Positions 8,769 through 17,486 of a DNA stretch of 64,000 nucleotides are shown one piece after another (within the stretch, counting starts at the first letter, position 1; every line of letters begins with the position of its first letter). A model generated the notes under the pieces. The model saw only the letters and a list, made by a program, of their open reading frames with translations, ran no database searches and was not told the origin of the DNA. The DNA lies in contig JAPPUL010000072.1 of assembly GCA_026874595.1 (NCBI GenBank), positions 207,945-271,944 of the forward strand. Reading direction: 5' to 3'. The translations under genes and the position numbers were made by a program. The DNA comes from Sipunculus nudus (lineage: Eukaryota; Annelida; Sipuncula; Golfingiida; Sipunculidae).

Positions 8769-8952
8769 AAAAGAGCCATACATAAAGTTAAGGGTAAAGA
8801 CTAAAATATAAATATAAACAGATAAAAGAAAAAGAGTAGAGTAATACGAGTTGTGTTTTAAAGGGATAAAAAGGTTATATTTTGAGTAGTACGGATATGA
8901 TAAGGGGTAGTAGTTAATAGGAGTATGAATTGGGAGAAGCAAGAAGAGCCTA

Positions 8953-10059
8953 ATGTCAGAAAAGAATTATGTATACAGGTATGGGCAGGATGCGGAGAGT
9001 GCCTATTATATAGACGCAGAAGTAGTAGTTGAGTTAAAAGGAGGGGAGAGTTTTACAATAGAGTCTAAATCATCTAGTGAGGGCATAGTATTTGGAATAG
9101 CAGAGATACTAGGTGATGGAGCAGGAGGGCGACGTTGCATGAGTATATATACATTAGAAGGGGTGAAAGCGTCTGAGATACCTAATTATGAACTTGAGAA
9201 GGATTTGCGTGATTTTACAAAAGGCTATAAGATAGGTCAGTCGGCAGCCGAGATGGTAGTACAAATGGATAAGCTAAGGATAAGGAAGATAGAGGATAAG
9301 GAGGAGCTAGAGGATACAGTTAACGAGATTAGTAAAGGGCTGGCATGGGTAACTAATCGTTTAATAAGAAAGATAAAGACAGATGAAAAAGCAATGTCGT
9401 TACTATCAACGTGTTACGAAGCTCAAAGGGAGACATTAGCATATGAGCTAGGGATGCGGACTCCGCTATATAAAAAAACAGTAGATAAAGAGGAAGAGCA
9501 TATCAAAGGAGATATAGGTGAGAAATTAGATGAATATGGGAGGCGGATTTTAGGAGGGAATTACGTATGTAGAGAAGGAGATATAGGGGATGAATTTTAC
9601 ATATTGAAAGAGGGTCGGCTAAGACTTTCAATAGAGGGAAAAGAGCTAAAACAGATAAGCGAGTCAGGAACGATATTAGGAGACATGATATTTTGGCTTG
9701 GAGCGAATCGCACAGCAAGCATCCAAGCGATAGAAGATACAAATATTGTAGTAATAAAGAAGCAAGACATACCAAAGATACTAAAGGGCAGGCAAGACTT
9801 TCTAAAGCTTTTAATAAAGCGACTTGCAAGCTATATAAATGAACATTGTAAAGAGATAGAGGAATTAAATAAAGAGATAGAGGAGTTAAGAGGCTCAAGA
9901 GAAAAGATAATCGAAGAGCTAAAGGACTTCAAATATAAGTTAAAGGAGGTACTTGAGAGTAACAAAGAATATAGTTGGATAAATGAGCTTGTAAAGAGCC
10001 TGGATAAGAAACTAGAGGAGGGGCAAACTAGGGGAGGGGCAATAGAAACAGACAATTAA
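8953..10059 (+). CDS. Cyclic nucleotide-binding-fold (CNB/Crp-like) protein with C-terminal coiled coil
   Basis: A cyclic-nucleotide-binding domain lies at about residues 195-285: ILGGNYVCREGDIGDEFYIL, then ILGDMIFWLG and NRTASIQAIED, which correspond to the phosphate-binding cassette (G-D in place of G-E, with R-T-A kept). The first ~85 residues look like a second, degenerate CNB domain. A charged coiled coil (residues ~295-350) ends the protein. There is no DNA-binding domain, so it is not a Crp regulator; a scaffold or sensor role is an inference. ATG 8953 has AGAAGAG upstream. The kinase-like gene follows after 16 bases and is probably in the same operon. Confidence 0.75.
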   Translation: MSEKNYVYRYGQDAESAYYIDAEVVVELKGGESFTIESKSSSEGIVFGIAEILGDGAGGRRCMSIYTLEGVKASEIPNYELEKDLRDFTKGYKIGQSAAEMVVQMDKLRIRKIEDKEELEDTVNEISKGLAWVTNRLIRKIKTDEKAMSLLSTCYEAQRETLAYELGMRTPLYKKTVDKEEEHIKGDIGEKLDEYGRRILGGNYVCREGDIGDEFYILKEGRLRLSIEGKELKQISESGTILGDMIFWLGANRTASIQAIEDTNIVVIKKQDIPKILKGRQDFLKLLIKRLASYINEHCKEIEELNKEIEELRGSREKIIEELKDFKYKLKEVLESNKEYSWINELVKSLDKKLEEGQTRGGAIETDN

Positions 10060-10075
10060 TATTTGTAAGGAAGGT

Positions 10076-11215
10076 ATGAGTGCCAGGGTAAAGCAGAACA
10101 AAAGAGCAAGGAGGAAAACGGTGTCTAAAGAAGAGGTTAAGGGGAAGCTAAAAGAGTTGTACGAAATATATAGTAAAGAGAAGCTGACAAAGCAGGAGGA
10201 GCTTGCGGTATCGGGTTCAAACCGAATATATATAAGGCACATAGGAGAGGGAGGAGGTAGGATATTAGGAGTATATAATAAAGATATTAAAGAGAACGAA
10301 GCATATTATAGTTATACGCTCCATTTTCTAAAGGAGGGATTAGGAGTACCTAAACTACTGTTTATAGACGAGAGCCGTAGATATTACTTCATAGAGGACT
10401 TAGGCGATACAAGTTTATACAACAAGGTATTAAACATAAAAGAAGGAGGGTATAAAGAGGGTGGATTAGATGTGGTTGAACGGCTTTATGAGGCGGTGAT
10501 AAGAGATCTTTTACGGATACAGCTTAAGGTTGGCGACGGTATAGATTATAGTGTATCATATCCGAGCAAGCGATTTGACAAACCTGGCATGCTAAGAGAT
10601 TTAAATTACTTTAAATATTATTTTGTAAAGTTCCATGATATATGCTTTAATGAGGAACGACTTGATGAAGATTTTAGAAAGTATGCATCTGAGCTTTTGG
10701 AGGTAGGAGGAGATGAATATTTTATGTATCGAGACTTTCAAAGTAGAAATATCTTAGTTAAGAATAAGGGTGTAGGGGATAAAAGCGTAGAGGGGGAAGA
10801 AATATATTATATAGATTATCAGGGTGGACGGCTTGGGTCAAAATATTACGATATAGGGTCATTGTTGTACGATTCTCAAGTAGGATTAGATTACGCTATG
10901 CGAGAGAGGCTGTTTAGATATTATGCTGAATGGTTTGCAAGAGAAAGTACAAATGTCGAAACGATAGAGGCAGGAAGTTATTATAAATACGTGTTACTAA
11001 GGCTTTTGCAGGCGTTTGGGGCTTATGGTTATAGGGGTCTTTACGAAGGCAAGATAATATTTATAGAGAGTATCCCCTACGGGATAAAAGACTTAAAGTA
11101 TGTGCTTAGGAGGGTGGAGATAATGGAGTTATTGGATGGGAGAAAAGAGCTTAAGAAGGTACTTGAGGGAGTATGTGAGCTTGCTGGATATGAGAGGGGG
11201 GGGAATGTAACTTAA
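10076..11215 (+). CDS. Phosphotransferase, AmgK-like (aminoglycoside phosphotransferase/choline kinase fold)
   Basis: The protein-kinase-like fold is visible. An N-terminal lobe has GSNRIYIRHIG. The catalytic loop is YRDFQSRNI (Asp220, Asn225), with the metal-binding YYIDYQGG at Asp247 and the downstream YYDIGSLLYD. The 'YRDFQSRN...IDYQGG' pattern is typical of sugar kinases related to AmgK, which phosphorylates MurNAc/GlcNAc at the anomeric position in cell-wall recycling. A MurU-like uridylyltransferase, the next enzyme of that pathway, is encoded at 16651, on the far side of the molybdopterin genes. AAGGAAGG precedes the ATG. The substrate is inferred, not shown. Confidence 0.72.
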   Translation: MSARVKQNKRARRKTVSKEEVKGKLKELYEIYSKEKLTKQEELAVSGSNRIYIRHIGEGGGRILGVYNKDIKENEAYYSYTLHFLKEGLGVPKLLFIDESRRYYFIEDLGDTSLYNKVLNIKEGGYKEGGLDVVERLYEAVIRDLLRIQLKVGDGIDYSVSYPSKRFDKPGMLRDLNYFKYYFVKFHDICFNEERLDEDFRKYASELLEVGGDEYFMYRDFQSRNILVKNKGVGDKSVEGEEIYYIDYQGGRLGSKYYDIGSLLYDSQVGLDYAMRERLFRYYAEWFARESTNVETIEAGSYYKYVLLRLLQAFGAYGYRGLYEGKIIFIESIPYGIKDLKYVLRRVEIMELLDGRKELKKVLEGVCELAGYERGGNVT

Positions 11216-11329
11216 AGTAGGACTTAATATAAAATAGAGTATACAAAGAGGGTATAAATGTATAACTTATATAAAAAGAGATTAAAAGAGTATGAAAGAG
11301 AAGAATAGGAGACAAAGGCAAAAGAATAG

Positions 11330-12256
11330 ATGGTAGATATAACAAAAAAGAGTGTGAGTTTGAGAAAAGCGAATGGAGTAGGGAAAGTATATTGTAGTAA
11401 GGGGACACTTGAGCGAATAAGGGAGAATAAGATACCGAAAGGTGATATATATACGTATGCAAAGAGTGCGGGGATGCTCGGGGCGAAGGCAACAAGCGGC
11501 TTGATACCACATTGTCATCCGGTGCGAGTAGATAATCTTGAAATAGATATTAATCTCTATGAGGAAGGGGAGCGAGGGGTAGTAGAGGTTGAGTGTAGAG
11601 GCCAGTCGCTAGACAGGACGGGGATAGAGATGGAGGTGTTGACGGGGCTAACAGTTAGTTGCCTAACGATATATGATATATTGAAGCCAATAGACGAAGA
11701 GCTTGAGATAGGGGGGATAAAGATATTGGAGAAGCGAGGGGGAAAAGGGGAGATGGGGAAGAGCTTGTACAGTAAGGAAGGGATCAAGGTAGGGGTATTA
11801 GTATGCTCGGACTCAACGGCATCAGGGCGACGAGAAGATAAATCGGGAAAGATAATAAAGGAGATGCTAGAAAGAGAAAGGGCAAAAGTATTATATTATA
11901 CTATAATTCCTGATGAGAAGGAAAAGATTCAGACGACAATAAGAAGCTGGATAGATGGAGGAGAGATATCCTATATATTTACAACAGGCGGGACAGGGCT
12001 TGGGCCAAGAGATAAGACAGTGGAAGCGGTAGAGGAGTTAATAGAGAGGGAAGCGCAAGGGATAAGCGAAAGGATAAGAGCGTATGGGGGGGAGCGAACG
12101 CCCTTAGCGATGTTTTCACGAGGAGTAACAGGAGCAATAGGGAAAACGTTATTAATAACATTACCTGGGAGCTCAGCAGGGGCAAGAGAGGGTATGGAGG
12201 CAATACTACCGTGGATATTCCATGCAAAGAAGATGTTAGGTGGTGGCGGACATTAG
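11330..12256 (+). CDS. Bifunctional MoaC-MogA/MoaB fusion (molybdenum cofactor synthesis)
   Basis: Residues 1-145 are MoaC, cyclic pyranopterin monophosphate synthase: GMLGAKATSGLIPHCHPV, then EMEVLTGLTVSCLTIYD and EELEIGGIKIL. From about residue 155 the protein becomes a MogA/MoaB molybdopterin adenylyltransferase: VGVLVCSDSTASGRREDKSG, TTGGTGLGPRDKTVEA, and LPGSSAGAREGMEAILPW. It thus joins the step after MoaA to the adenylylation before molybdate insertion. Such fusions are known in some bacteria. Both halves look complete. It heads the cluster with moeA, moaA, moaD, moaE and mobA in the same direction. Confidence 0.93.
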   Translation: MVDITKKSVSLRKANGVGKVYCSKGTLERIRENKIPKGDIYTYAKSAGMLGAKATSGLIPHCHPVRVDNLEIDINLYEEGERGVVEVECRGQSLDRTGIEMEVLTGLTVSCLTIYDILKPIDEELEIGGIKILEKRGGKGEMGKSLYSKEGIKVGVLVCSDSTASGRREDKSGKIIKEMLERERAKVLYYTIIPDEKEKIQTTIRSWIDGGEISYIFTTGGTGLGPRDKTVEAVEELIEREAQGISERIRAYGGERTPLAMFSRGVTGAIGKTLLITLPGSSAGAREGMEAILPWIFHAKKMLGGGGH

Positions 12257-12515
12257 GGTATATGGTCTTGTAGGAAGGTATTGTAGATGTAAGAGAAGGC
12301 AAGAGAAGGCAAGAGAAGGCAAGGAAAGAGAAAAGGGGAATAAAAAAGAAGAGGAAATGAGCAAGTAGAGATAAAAAAGATTAAGAAATAAAGCTTTGAG
12401 CAAACACGCTCTGATCTTTATGGCCTAAGGTTTTAGAAGCTAAAGCTATGGTAATAAAGGCGATAGGGTTTACTCTAGAAATGGATAAGCCTTCCGCGAT
12501 AGAAAAGGAGTAAGT
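12257..12515. other. Intergenic gap in the molybdopterin cluster, with 10-bp tandem repeat
   Basis: A GGCAAGAGAA unit repeats about four times at 12287-12326. After it, the minus strand of about 12385-12500 has a 40-residue open stretch ending in GHKDQSVFAQSFIS, with no start codon. It may be a gene remnant, but I do not recognise it. I looked for a molybdenum-cofactor riboswitch here and could not make one fold convincingly. Confidence 0.35.
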
Positions 12516-13712
12516 ATGCTAAGGGTAGAAGAAGCACAACGTTTAGTGTTAGAGAATGTAAAAGGAAATAAGATAGAGAAGGTGGAGCTGCTAGAATCGG
12601 TAGGCTGCACCTTGTACGAACAGATAAGATCAGACCGCGACTATCCGCCATATAATAGATCAGCAATGGATGGATACGCCTTAAAATCAGAATCAATAAA
12701 CAAGTTAAGAGTAAAAGAGTTTAGGGTCTTGCAAAAGACTCTAGCGGGAGAAGCGGGCTATAAGGGGGAATTGGGGGATGGGGAGTGTGTAAGTATAATG
12801 ACGGGGTCTGAGGTGCCGGATGGAGCAGATGCGGTGGTAGCGTATGAGCAAACGGAGGAGGGAGGGGATGGGGTGGTAAAAGTATTAGAAGAGGGGGTAA
12901 AGAGGGGACAAAACATTTCGAAGAAGGGAGAAGACATAGAGGAAGGGAGCGTAGTACTAGGGAATGGCAGTTATATAGATCATTCGGCAGTAAACGTGCT
13001 AGCAAGTCTAGGATATAGGGAAGTAAAGATATATGGCAAACCTAGGGTCTCACTAATATCGACAGGAGACGAAGTGCAGCCGTTGGGAGTGCAGCCAAAG
13101 AGTTATCAAATACGCGATTCAAATACCTATGTTCTAGAGGCATTATTGCGACTTAGCGTAGGAATAAGGTCAGAGAGGAGGGTTTTGGTAGGAGATGACA
13201 AAGAGGAGTTAAAGGATGTAATAAAGCAATGCATGGATGAAGATATAGTTATCCTATCAGGGGGGGTATCGATGGGGGATGCAGATTACGTACCGCATGT
13301 TTTGGAGGGTCTTGGGGTGAGGAAGATATTTCATAAAGTATCAGTTAAACCAGGCAAGCCGATATGGTTTGGGGCAACGGAAAAAGGTGTAGTATACGGA
13401 CTTCCTGGCAACCCACTATCATGCCAAGTAACGTATAAATTGTTTATAGAGCCGTATATAAGGGCATTCATGAAAATAAAGCCGGTGAGGAGTGAGAAGA
13501 TGGTATTAAAAGAGGGGAGAAATAAAAAGGGAGAAAGAGATGACTATTTTCCGTGTAAGGCAGACTATGCAAGTGGACAGATAAGCTTATTAAGTTATAA
13601 CGGGAGTGGAGATATAAAGGCGGGTTTGGGCTCAGACGGGATAGGAGTACATCGAGGAGCTATAAATCGTTTAGAAGCAGGCAGTGTGGTGGATTATTAT
13701 AGATGGTACTGA
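12516..13712 (+). CDS. moeA: Molybdopterin molybdenumtransferase (MoeA)
   Basis: MoeA inserts molybdate into adenylylated molybdopterin. At 398 aa it has the usual length and domain order: VEEAQRLVLENV at the N-terminus, the family signature PPYNRSAMDGYAL at residues 48-60, GECVSIMTGSEVPDGADAVV, the MoCF-fold stretch STGDEV...QIRDSN, LSGGVSMGDADYV, VKPGKPIWFG and GLPGNPLSC, then the C-terminal beta domain. AAAAGGAG lies before the ATG. The next gene, moaA, follows within about 30 bases. Confidence 0.95.
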   Translation: MLRVEEAQRLVLENVKGNKIEKVELLESVGCTLYEQIRSDRDYPPYNRSAMDGYALKSESINKLRVKEFRVLQKTLAGEAGYKGELGDGECVSIMTGSEVPDGADAVVAYEQTEEGGDGVVKVLEEGVKRGQNISKKGEDIEEGSVVLGNGSYIDHSAVNVLASLGYREVKIYGKPRVSLISTGDEVQPLGVQPKSYQIRDSNTYVLEALLRLSVGIRSERRVLVGDDKEELKDVIKQCMDEDIVILSGGVSMGDADYVPHVLEGLGVRKIFHKVSVKPGKPIWFGATEKGVVYGLPGNPLSCQVTYKLFIEPYIRAFMKIKPVRSEKMVLKEGRNKKGERDDYFPCKADYASGQISLLSYNGSGDIKAGLGSDGIGVHRGAINRLEAGSVVDYYRWY

Positions 13713-13742
13713 GTGTAGAGAAAAGGAGATAGGGGTATAAAA

Positions 13743-14801
13743 GTGCAAAGAATAAAGAATAAAAATAAAGAGGATGGGAAAGAGGATGGGAAAGAGGATG
13801 GGAAAGAGGATGGTAAAGAGGATGGTAAAGAGGATGTGTTAAGAGGGGAAGTTACGATGGGGGTTGGTGGGAGTGTAGAGGTAAGAAGGTTCAAGGTATT
13901 ACGAGTTAGCGTAACAGACAGATGTAACTTTGGGTGTAAATATTGCTCAGAGGGGGATGAGCTAGGAGGTGTTGGACTAAAAGAGGAAGAATACATAGAA
14001 CTAATTAAGCTATTACACGAGGAACTAGTTCTTGAGAAGGTGCGAATAACAGGCGGGGAGCCACTATTGTATAAGGGACTAGCTAGGCTAATAAGAGGAG
14101 TTAAGAGTTTGGGAATAAAGGCTTTGACGCTAACGACAAATGGTTATAATCTAGCGGATCGGATAATGGAGTTAAAGGGCTCAGGGCTTGACGGACTAAA
14201 TGTATCCTGCGATGCACTTGGGGAGGAAGAGTTTGAGAAAATAACAGGGGGCGGCAAATATAAGGACAATGTATTGGAAGGGATAGAAAAGAGCATGAGG
14301 CTGGGTTTTAAAGTAAAAGTAAACGCGACAATACTGCGAGGTTTAAACGAAGGGGAGATATTGAAGTTGTTAAAATATTTTGGTAAGCGAGGGGTGGTGG
14401 TACGGTTTTTAGAGGTGATGCAGATGGGCCATTTGTATAATAATCATGAGAGATATTTTTATGGAGAAGAATCAATATTGGGACAGATAAAGAAGGAGTA
14501 TGAGCTTGAGGAATTAGGGCGGGAAGCAGGCAAGACATCAAAATATTGGAAGACGAAGGCAGAGGGGTATAAATTTGGGATAATATCGAACACAACGAGT
14601 CCGTTTTGCAAAGATTGTAATAGGCTACGTCTTGATCACAAAGGGAATATATATGGCTGTCTTAGTGAGGAAAGGAGTTTCAACATACGAGGTATAAGGA
14701 GTAGGGAGAAACTGCGCAAGATATTAGAAGAGGCATTAAAGGACAAACAAGAGTATAGATTTAAAGGCAGTGCACTTGGGATGCAACAGATAGGCGGTTA
14801 A
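13743..14801 (+). CDS. moaA: GTP 3',8-cyclase (MoaA), radical SAM
   Basis: MoaA rearranges GTP in the first step of molybdopterin synthesis. The SAM cluster motif is CNFGCKYC, followed by TGGEPLLYKG. The second, C-terminal cluster is PFCKDCNRLRLDHKG with a later Cys in IYGCLSEE. The protein ends in GG as MoaA normally does, with the GTP-binding tail. The GTG start at 13743 gives an N-terminal extension made of five KEDG units (12-bp tandem repeats, 13771-13836). The true start may be the ATG just before GVGGSVEVRRFKVLRVS, in which case the repeat is leader sequence. Confidence 0.93.
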   Translation: MQRIKNKNKEDGKEDGKEDGKEDGKEDGKEDVLRGEVTMGVGGSVEVRRFKVLRVSVTDRCNFGCKYCSEGDELGGVGLKEEEYIELIKLLHEELVLEKVRITGGEPLLYKGLARLIRGVKSLGIKALTLTTNGYNLADRIMELKGSGLDGLNVSCDALGEEEFEKITGGGKYKDNVLEGIEKSMRLGFKVKVNATILRGLNEGEILKLLKYFGKRGVVVRFLEVMQMGHLYNNHERYFYGEESILGQIKKEYELEELGREAGKTSKYWKTKAEGYKFGIISNTTSPFCKDCNRLRLDHKGNIYGCLSEERSFNIRGIRSREKLRKILEEALKDKQEYRFKGSALGMQQIGG

Positions 14802-14831
14802 AAGAGAAGTAAAGCAAGAGGAGGAATAAGG

Positions 14832-15080
14832 ATGCGAATAAAAGTATATGGAGTACTTAGGGATTATTTTGGAGAAGGTCTTGAGCTTAGGGTAGGGAGT
14901 GGAGGCGGGAGAGTAAGCTGTAAAGAGGTTTTAGAAATATTGATAAAGAGGGAGCCAAAGGTCTTAGGTCATGTTAGTAGTCTGCGGGTGATACGCGGTA
15001 AGCGGGTGGTAGAAGATATAGAAGAGCTTATAGAAGAGGGTGAAGAGTTATTATTATTTCCGCCTTCAAGCGGCGGCTGA
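14832..15080 (+). CDS. moaD: Molybdopterin synthase small subunit (MoaD)
   Basis: An 82-residue ubiquitin-fold sulfur carrier ending in the obligatory Gly-Gly (FPPSSGG), which is thiocarboxylated and delivers sulfur to precursor Z within the MoaD-MoaE complex. The N-terminus (MRIKVYGVLRDYFGEG) and the VRVI..KRVVEDIEELIEEG-like middle fit the family. GAGGAATAAGG precedes the ATG. No MoeB/ThiF-type adenylyltransferase gene, which activates MoaD, is in this window. Confidence 0.9.
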   Translation: MRIKVYGVLRDYFGEGLELRVGSGGGRVSCKEVLEILIKREPKVLGHVSSLRVIRGKRVVEDIEELIEEGEELLLFPPSSGG

Positions 15081-15192
15081 AGTGTAATGAGCTGTAGAAT
15101 GATGGAAAAAGGCGAGAGGCAATTGAAAACAGATGAGATAGAGGAGTAAAAACGGAGTAAAAACGGGGTAAAAGGAGGGCTATTGTTAAAGG

Positions 15193-15633
15193 ATGAACGT
15201 AGTAGAAAATGGAGTAAAAGGTTTTGGAGGGATAACGGATAAGAAACTAATGCTGGATGAGCTTTTAAGTAGAAATGGTGCACATGGGGGGGCGATAGGG
15301 GGAGTGGTATTGTTTAGCGGAGAGGTAAGACGAGATATAGCTAGAGATGGTCGGGAGGTAGATTATTTATATTACGATACAAATAAAGAGCATGCAGAGT
15401 TAAAGATAGAAGAGGTAGTAAAGGAAGCGATAAAGCGTTGGGATTTAAGTTACGGTTATTGCATACATCGAGTAGGGAGGATAGAGGTAGGAGAGAGCGC
15501 GATAGTAATTATAACGAGCGGAGGCCATAGAGGCGAGGCATATGAATCTAATAGATATATACTAGACAGGGTAAAGAAGGAGGCAGCGATATGGAAGAAG
15601 GAAGTATATAAGGATGGCAGTCACAGATGGTAG
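15193..15633 (+). CDS. moaE: Molybdopterin synthase catalytic subunit (MoaE)
   Basis: MoaE converts cyclic pyranopterin monophosphate to molybdopterin with sulfur from MoaD. Signatures are GGVVLFSGEVRRDIARDGREV, YLYYDTNKEHAELKIEEVV, IHRVGRIEVGESAIVI and the lysine-rich end LDRVKKEAAIWKKEVY. The 146-aa length is normal. Its last 7 bases overlap the start of mobA, so the two are translationally coupled. The gap to moaD (112 bases) is purine-rich filler with no gene. Confidence 0.93.
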   Translation: MNVVENGVKGFGGITDKKLMLDELLSRNGAHGGAIGGVVLFSGEVRRDIARDGREVDYLYYDTNKEHAELKIEEVVKEAIKRWDLSYGYCIHRVGRIEVGESAIVIITSGGHRGEAYESNRYILDRVKKEAAIWKKEVYKDGSHRW

Positions 15634-16256
15634 TGGGTGTAGTTCTTTGTGGGGGACGTAGTAGTAGGATGGGGGAGGATAAGGGGTTGTTAAGGATTAG
15701 AGAAAAGGTATGTGTTTCTCATGCAAAAGAGAAGTTATTGAGTGTATGCGATCGTGTATACATATCGATAAACGGCATACAGGAGAGAGAGTATAGTAAA
15801 TATTTTGGTAAAGAAGAGTTGTTATTAGATGCAGAAAGTTATAAAGGGCCGCAAGCAGGGATACTGTCGGTGCACAAATCGTTAGAGGACATGGAAGGAG
15901 ATATAAAGGAGGGGAGAAAGGAGGGGAGAAAGGAGGGAGGATATGAATGGCTATATGTATTAGCTTGCGACATGGTAAACGTACCGAAGGTGTTAATAGA
16001 GAGGCTATACAAAAGATGCATTAGATATGGTGATAATTATGATGTTTATGTATATAGATGCGCTAACAACGTAGAAGGTCTTTGCGGGATATACTCGAGG
16101 GACTATCTAAGTGGCACAAAGGAGGCGTCAATTGGCAGTGTGCAGGAGTTGTTAGGAGGGGCTAGATGCAATATAGAGGAGTTAGGAGAAGAGGGTTGTA
16201 AATTGCTTTATAGCATAAACAGCAAAAGAGCTTACGATATCTTACGCGGACTATGA
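15627..16256 (+). CDS. mobA: Molybdenum cofactor guanylyltransferase (MobA)
   Basis: It links GMP to molybdopterin to form the guanine dinucleotide cofactor. The GT-A nucleotide-binding start is VVLCGGRSSRMGEDKGLL. GPQAGILSVHKSLE, the metal-binding ACDMVNVP, and GLCGIYS all match MobA. Its presence suggests the organism uses bis-MGD enzymes of the DMSO-reductase family. An acidic/basic KEGR repeat near residues 93-104 (12-bp unit at 15903-15938) interrupts a surface loop. The ATG lies inside the end of moaE. Confidence 0.92.
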   Translation: MVVGVVLCGGRSSRMGEDKGLLRIREKVCVSHAKEKLLSVCDRVYISINGIQEREYSKYFGKEELLLDAESYKGPQAGILSVHKSLEDMEGDIKEGRKEGRKEGGYEWLYVLACDMVNVPKVLIERLYKRCIRYGDNYDVYVYRCANNVEGLCGIYSRDYLSGTKEASIGSVQELLGGARCNIEELGEEGCKLLYSINSKRAYDILRGL

Positions 16257-16299
16257 GGTGGTAGAGGGTTTTGAGGGACAAGGCGTGGCAAGTTAGTAG

Positions 16300-16560
16300 T
16301 TAAGAGTTGTTAATAAAGTTTTTTAGAGTCTGAATGTTATACAAATAGAAGGATTTTCTGCGTTTATCGGTCTTAATACGCAGCTTACAAGCAGTATGCA
16401 AATTAATATTAGCTTGAGAGATTTCTAATAAGCTAAAGCCATAAGCCTTTCTTAGACCATTTTTTTTAGGGACAAAAGCAAGTAGGTTGTTTTTAATAAC
16501 AGATGGAATAGATATAGGAGGCGGCGAGGAGTTTGAGCTAGGCATAATAACGATCTCCAT
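16300..16560 (-). CDS. Small protein with a ribosomal L13e-like domain
   Basis: Residues ~35-80 resemble the conserved part of archaeal/eukaryotic ribosomal protein L13e: LRKAYGFSLLEISQ, then LRIKTDKRRKSFYLYNIQTL, against 'RkGrGFSl.EL...G' and '...GI.VDkRRrs..eeNv..Lk'. The first 30 residues are Ser/Pro-rich and likely disordered. It is antiparallel to the neighbouring genes. I know the L13e family mainly from archaea and eukaryotes, so a bacterial copy is unexpected. Function unknown; RNA binding is only an inference from the fold. No strong ribosome site is visible. Confidence 0.5.
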   Translation of the reverse strand: MEIVIMPSSNSSPPPISIPSVIKNNLLAFVPKKNGLRKAYGFSLLEISQANINLHTACKLRIKTDKRRKSFYLYNIQTLKNFINNS

Positions 16561-16650
16561 AAAAAAAGGTGTTATAAAATATACTATAAAAGAGAGTTAA
16601 AGTAGCTAAAGTAAATCTAAGGATGGAAAAAAAGGAGATAAAATAGGTAA

Positions 16651-17415
16651 TTGCAAGCGCTGATATACGCAGCAGGTTATGGAAGGAGGCTTTGGCCGAT
16701 AACGAAGAATAAGCCAAAAGCGCTAATATACCTGCGTGAGGGGTTACGCTTATTAGAGTATGACATAAGGAAGCTAAGGGGACATGGTATTAAACATGTT
16801 GTTATAAATGTGCATTATTGCGCCCAACAGATTATAGATTTTGTAAAAAGGAGTAATTTTGGTATAGAGCTATTGATATCGGACGAAGGAGATAAACTTT
16901 TGGATACAGGGGGAGGATTATATAAGGCAAAAGAGATTTTACAAAGAATAAGTTACGCAGGGGCAGGGAGTGGACATATATTATTATATAATGCAGACAT
17001 AGTAAGTAATATAGATTTAAGTAATCTTTTAAAGGCACATAAGGAAGGAGTAAAGAAAGATGGGAGGGTGGCAACGCTTGCAGTACAGGTTGGAGGAGAG
17101 GATATAGAGCGAGGTTTATTATTTAGTGAGGGCGAGGAGCTTATGGGTTGGCAAAGGGGCTATGAGGATATGGAAGTATTAGGGGATTGGCGTTGTAGGA
17201 AAAGGTTTAGTGGCATACAAGTGGTTAGTGAGGAGATATTTAGTTATATGGAGAGCAGGGGCCTAACAAAATATTCGATAATAGAGTTATACCTAGACAT
17301 AGTGAAGGAAGGAGGAATAATAAAGGGCTATGGACATGATAAAGATTACGTATTAGACGTAGGTTTATACGAAAATTTATACAAAGCGTATGAATATATA
17401 GGAGATGTAGAGTGA
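16651..17415 (+). CDS. Nucleotidyltransferase, MurU-like (sugar-1-phosphate uridylyltransferase)
   Basis: A GT-A nucleotidyltransferase. The N-terminal binding loop is IYAAGYGRRLWPITKNKPKA, then LLDTGGGLYKAKEI and the metal-binding LLYNADIVSN. The C-terminal DYVLDVGLYENLYKAYEY matches the end of MurU/ManC-type enzymes. MurU makes UDP-MurNAc from MurNAc-1-phosphate in peptidoglycan recycling, pairing with the AmgK-like kinase at 10076. It starts with TTG at 16651, with AAAGGAGA about 13 bases upstream. A mannose- or glucose-1-phosphate substrate cannot be excluded. Confidence 0.72.
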   Translation: MQALIYAAGYGRRLWPITKNKPKALIYLREGLRLLEYDIRKLRGHGIKHVVINVHYCAQQIIDFVKRSNFGIELLISDEGDKLLDTGGGLYKAKEILQRISYAGAGSGHILLYNADIVSNIDLSNLLKAHKEGVKKDGRVATLAVQVGGEDIERGLLFSEGEELMGWQRGYEDMEVLGDWRCRKRFSGIQVVSEEIFSYMESRGLTKYSIIELYLDIVKEGGIIKGYGHDKDYVLDVGLYENLYKAYEYIGDVE

Positions 17416-17486
17416 GACTAAAGTGAGACTAAAGTGAGACTAATATGAGGCTAATGAGAGAGAGGTTATCTTAGGGAGCAAAACGA

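Noticed and set aside
8769-8942. Upstream part of the 100-aa minus-strand open frame before the DHFR-like start
   Set aside because: Tyr/Ile/Leu-rich filler with no family features; the real domain starts at the ATG at 8768.
12385-12500. Possible molybdenum-cofactor riboswitch upstream of moeA
   Set aside because: I could not match the conserved core or fold the expected stems; a minus-strand open stretch without a start codon lies there instead.
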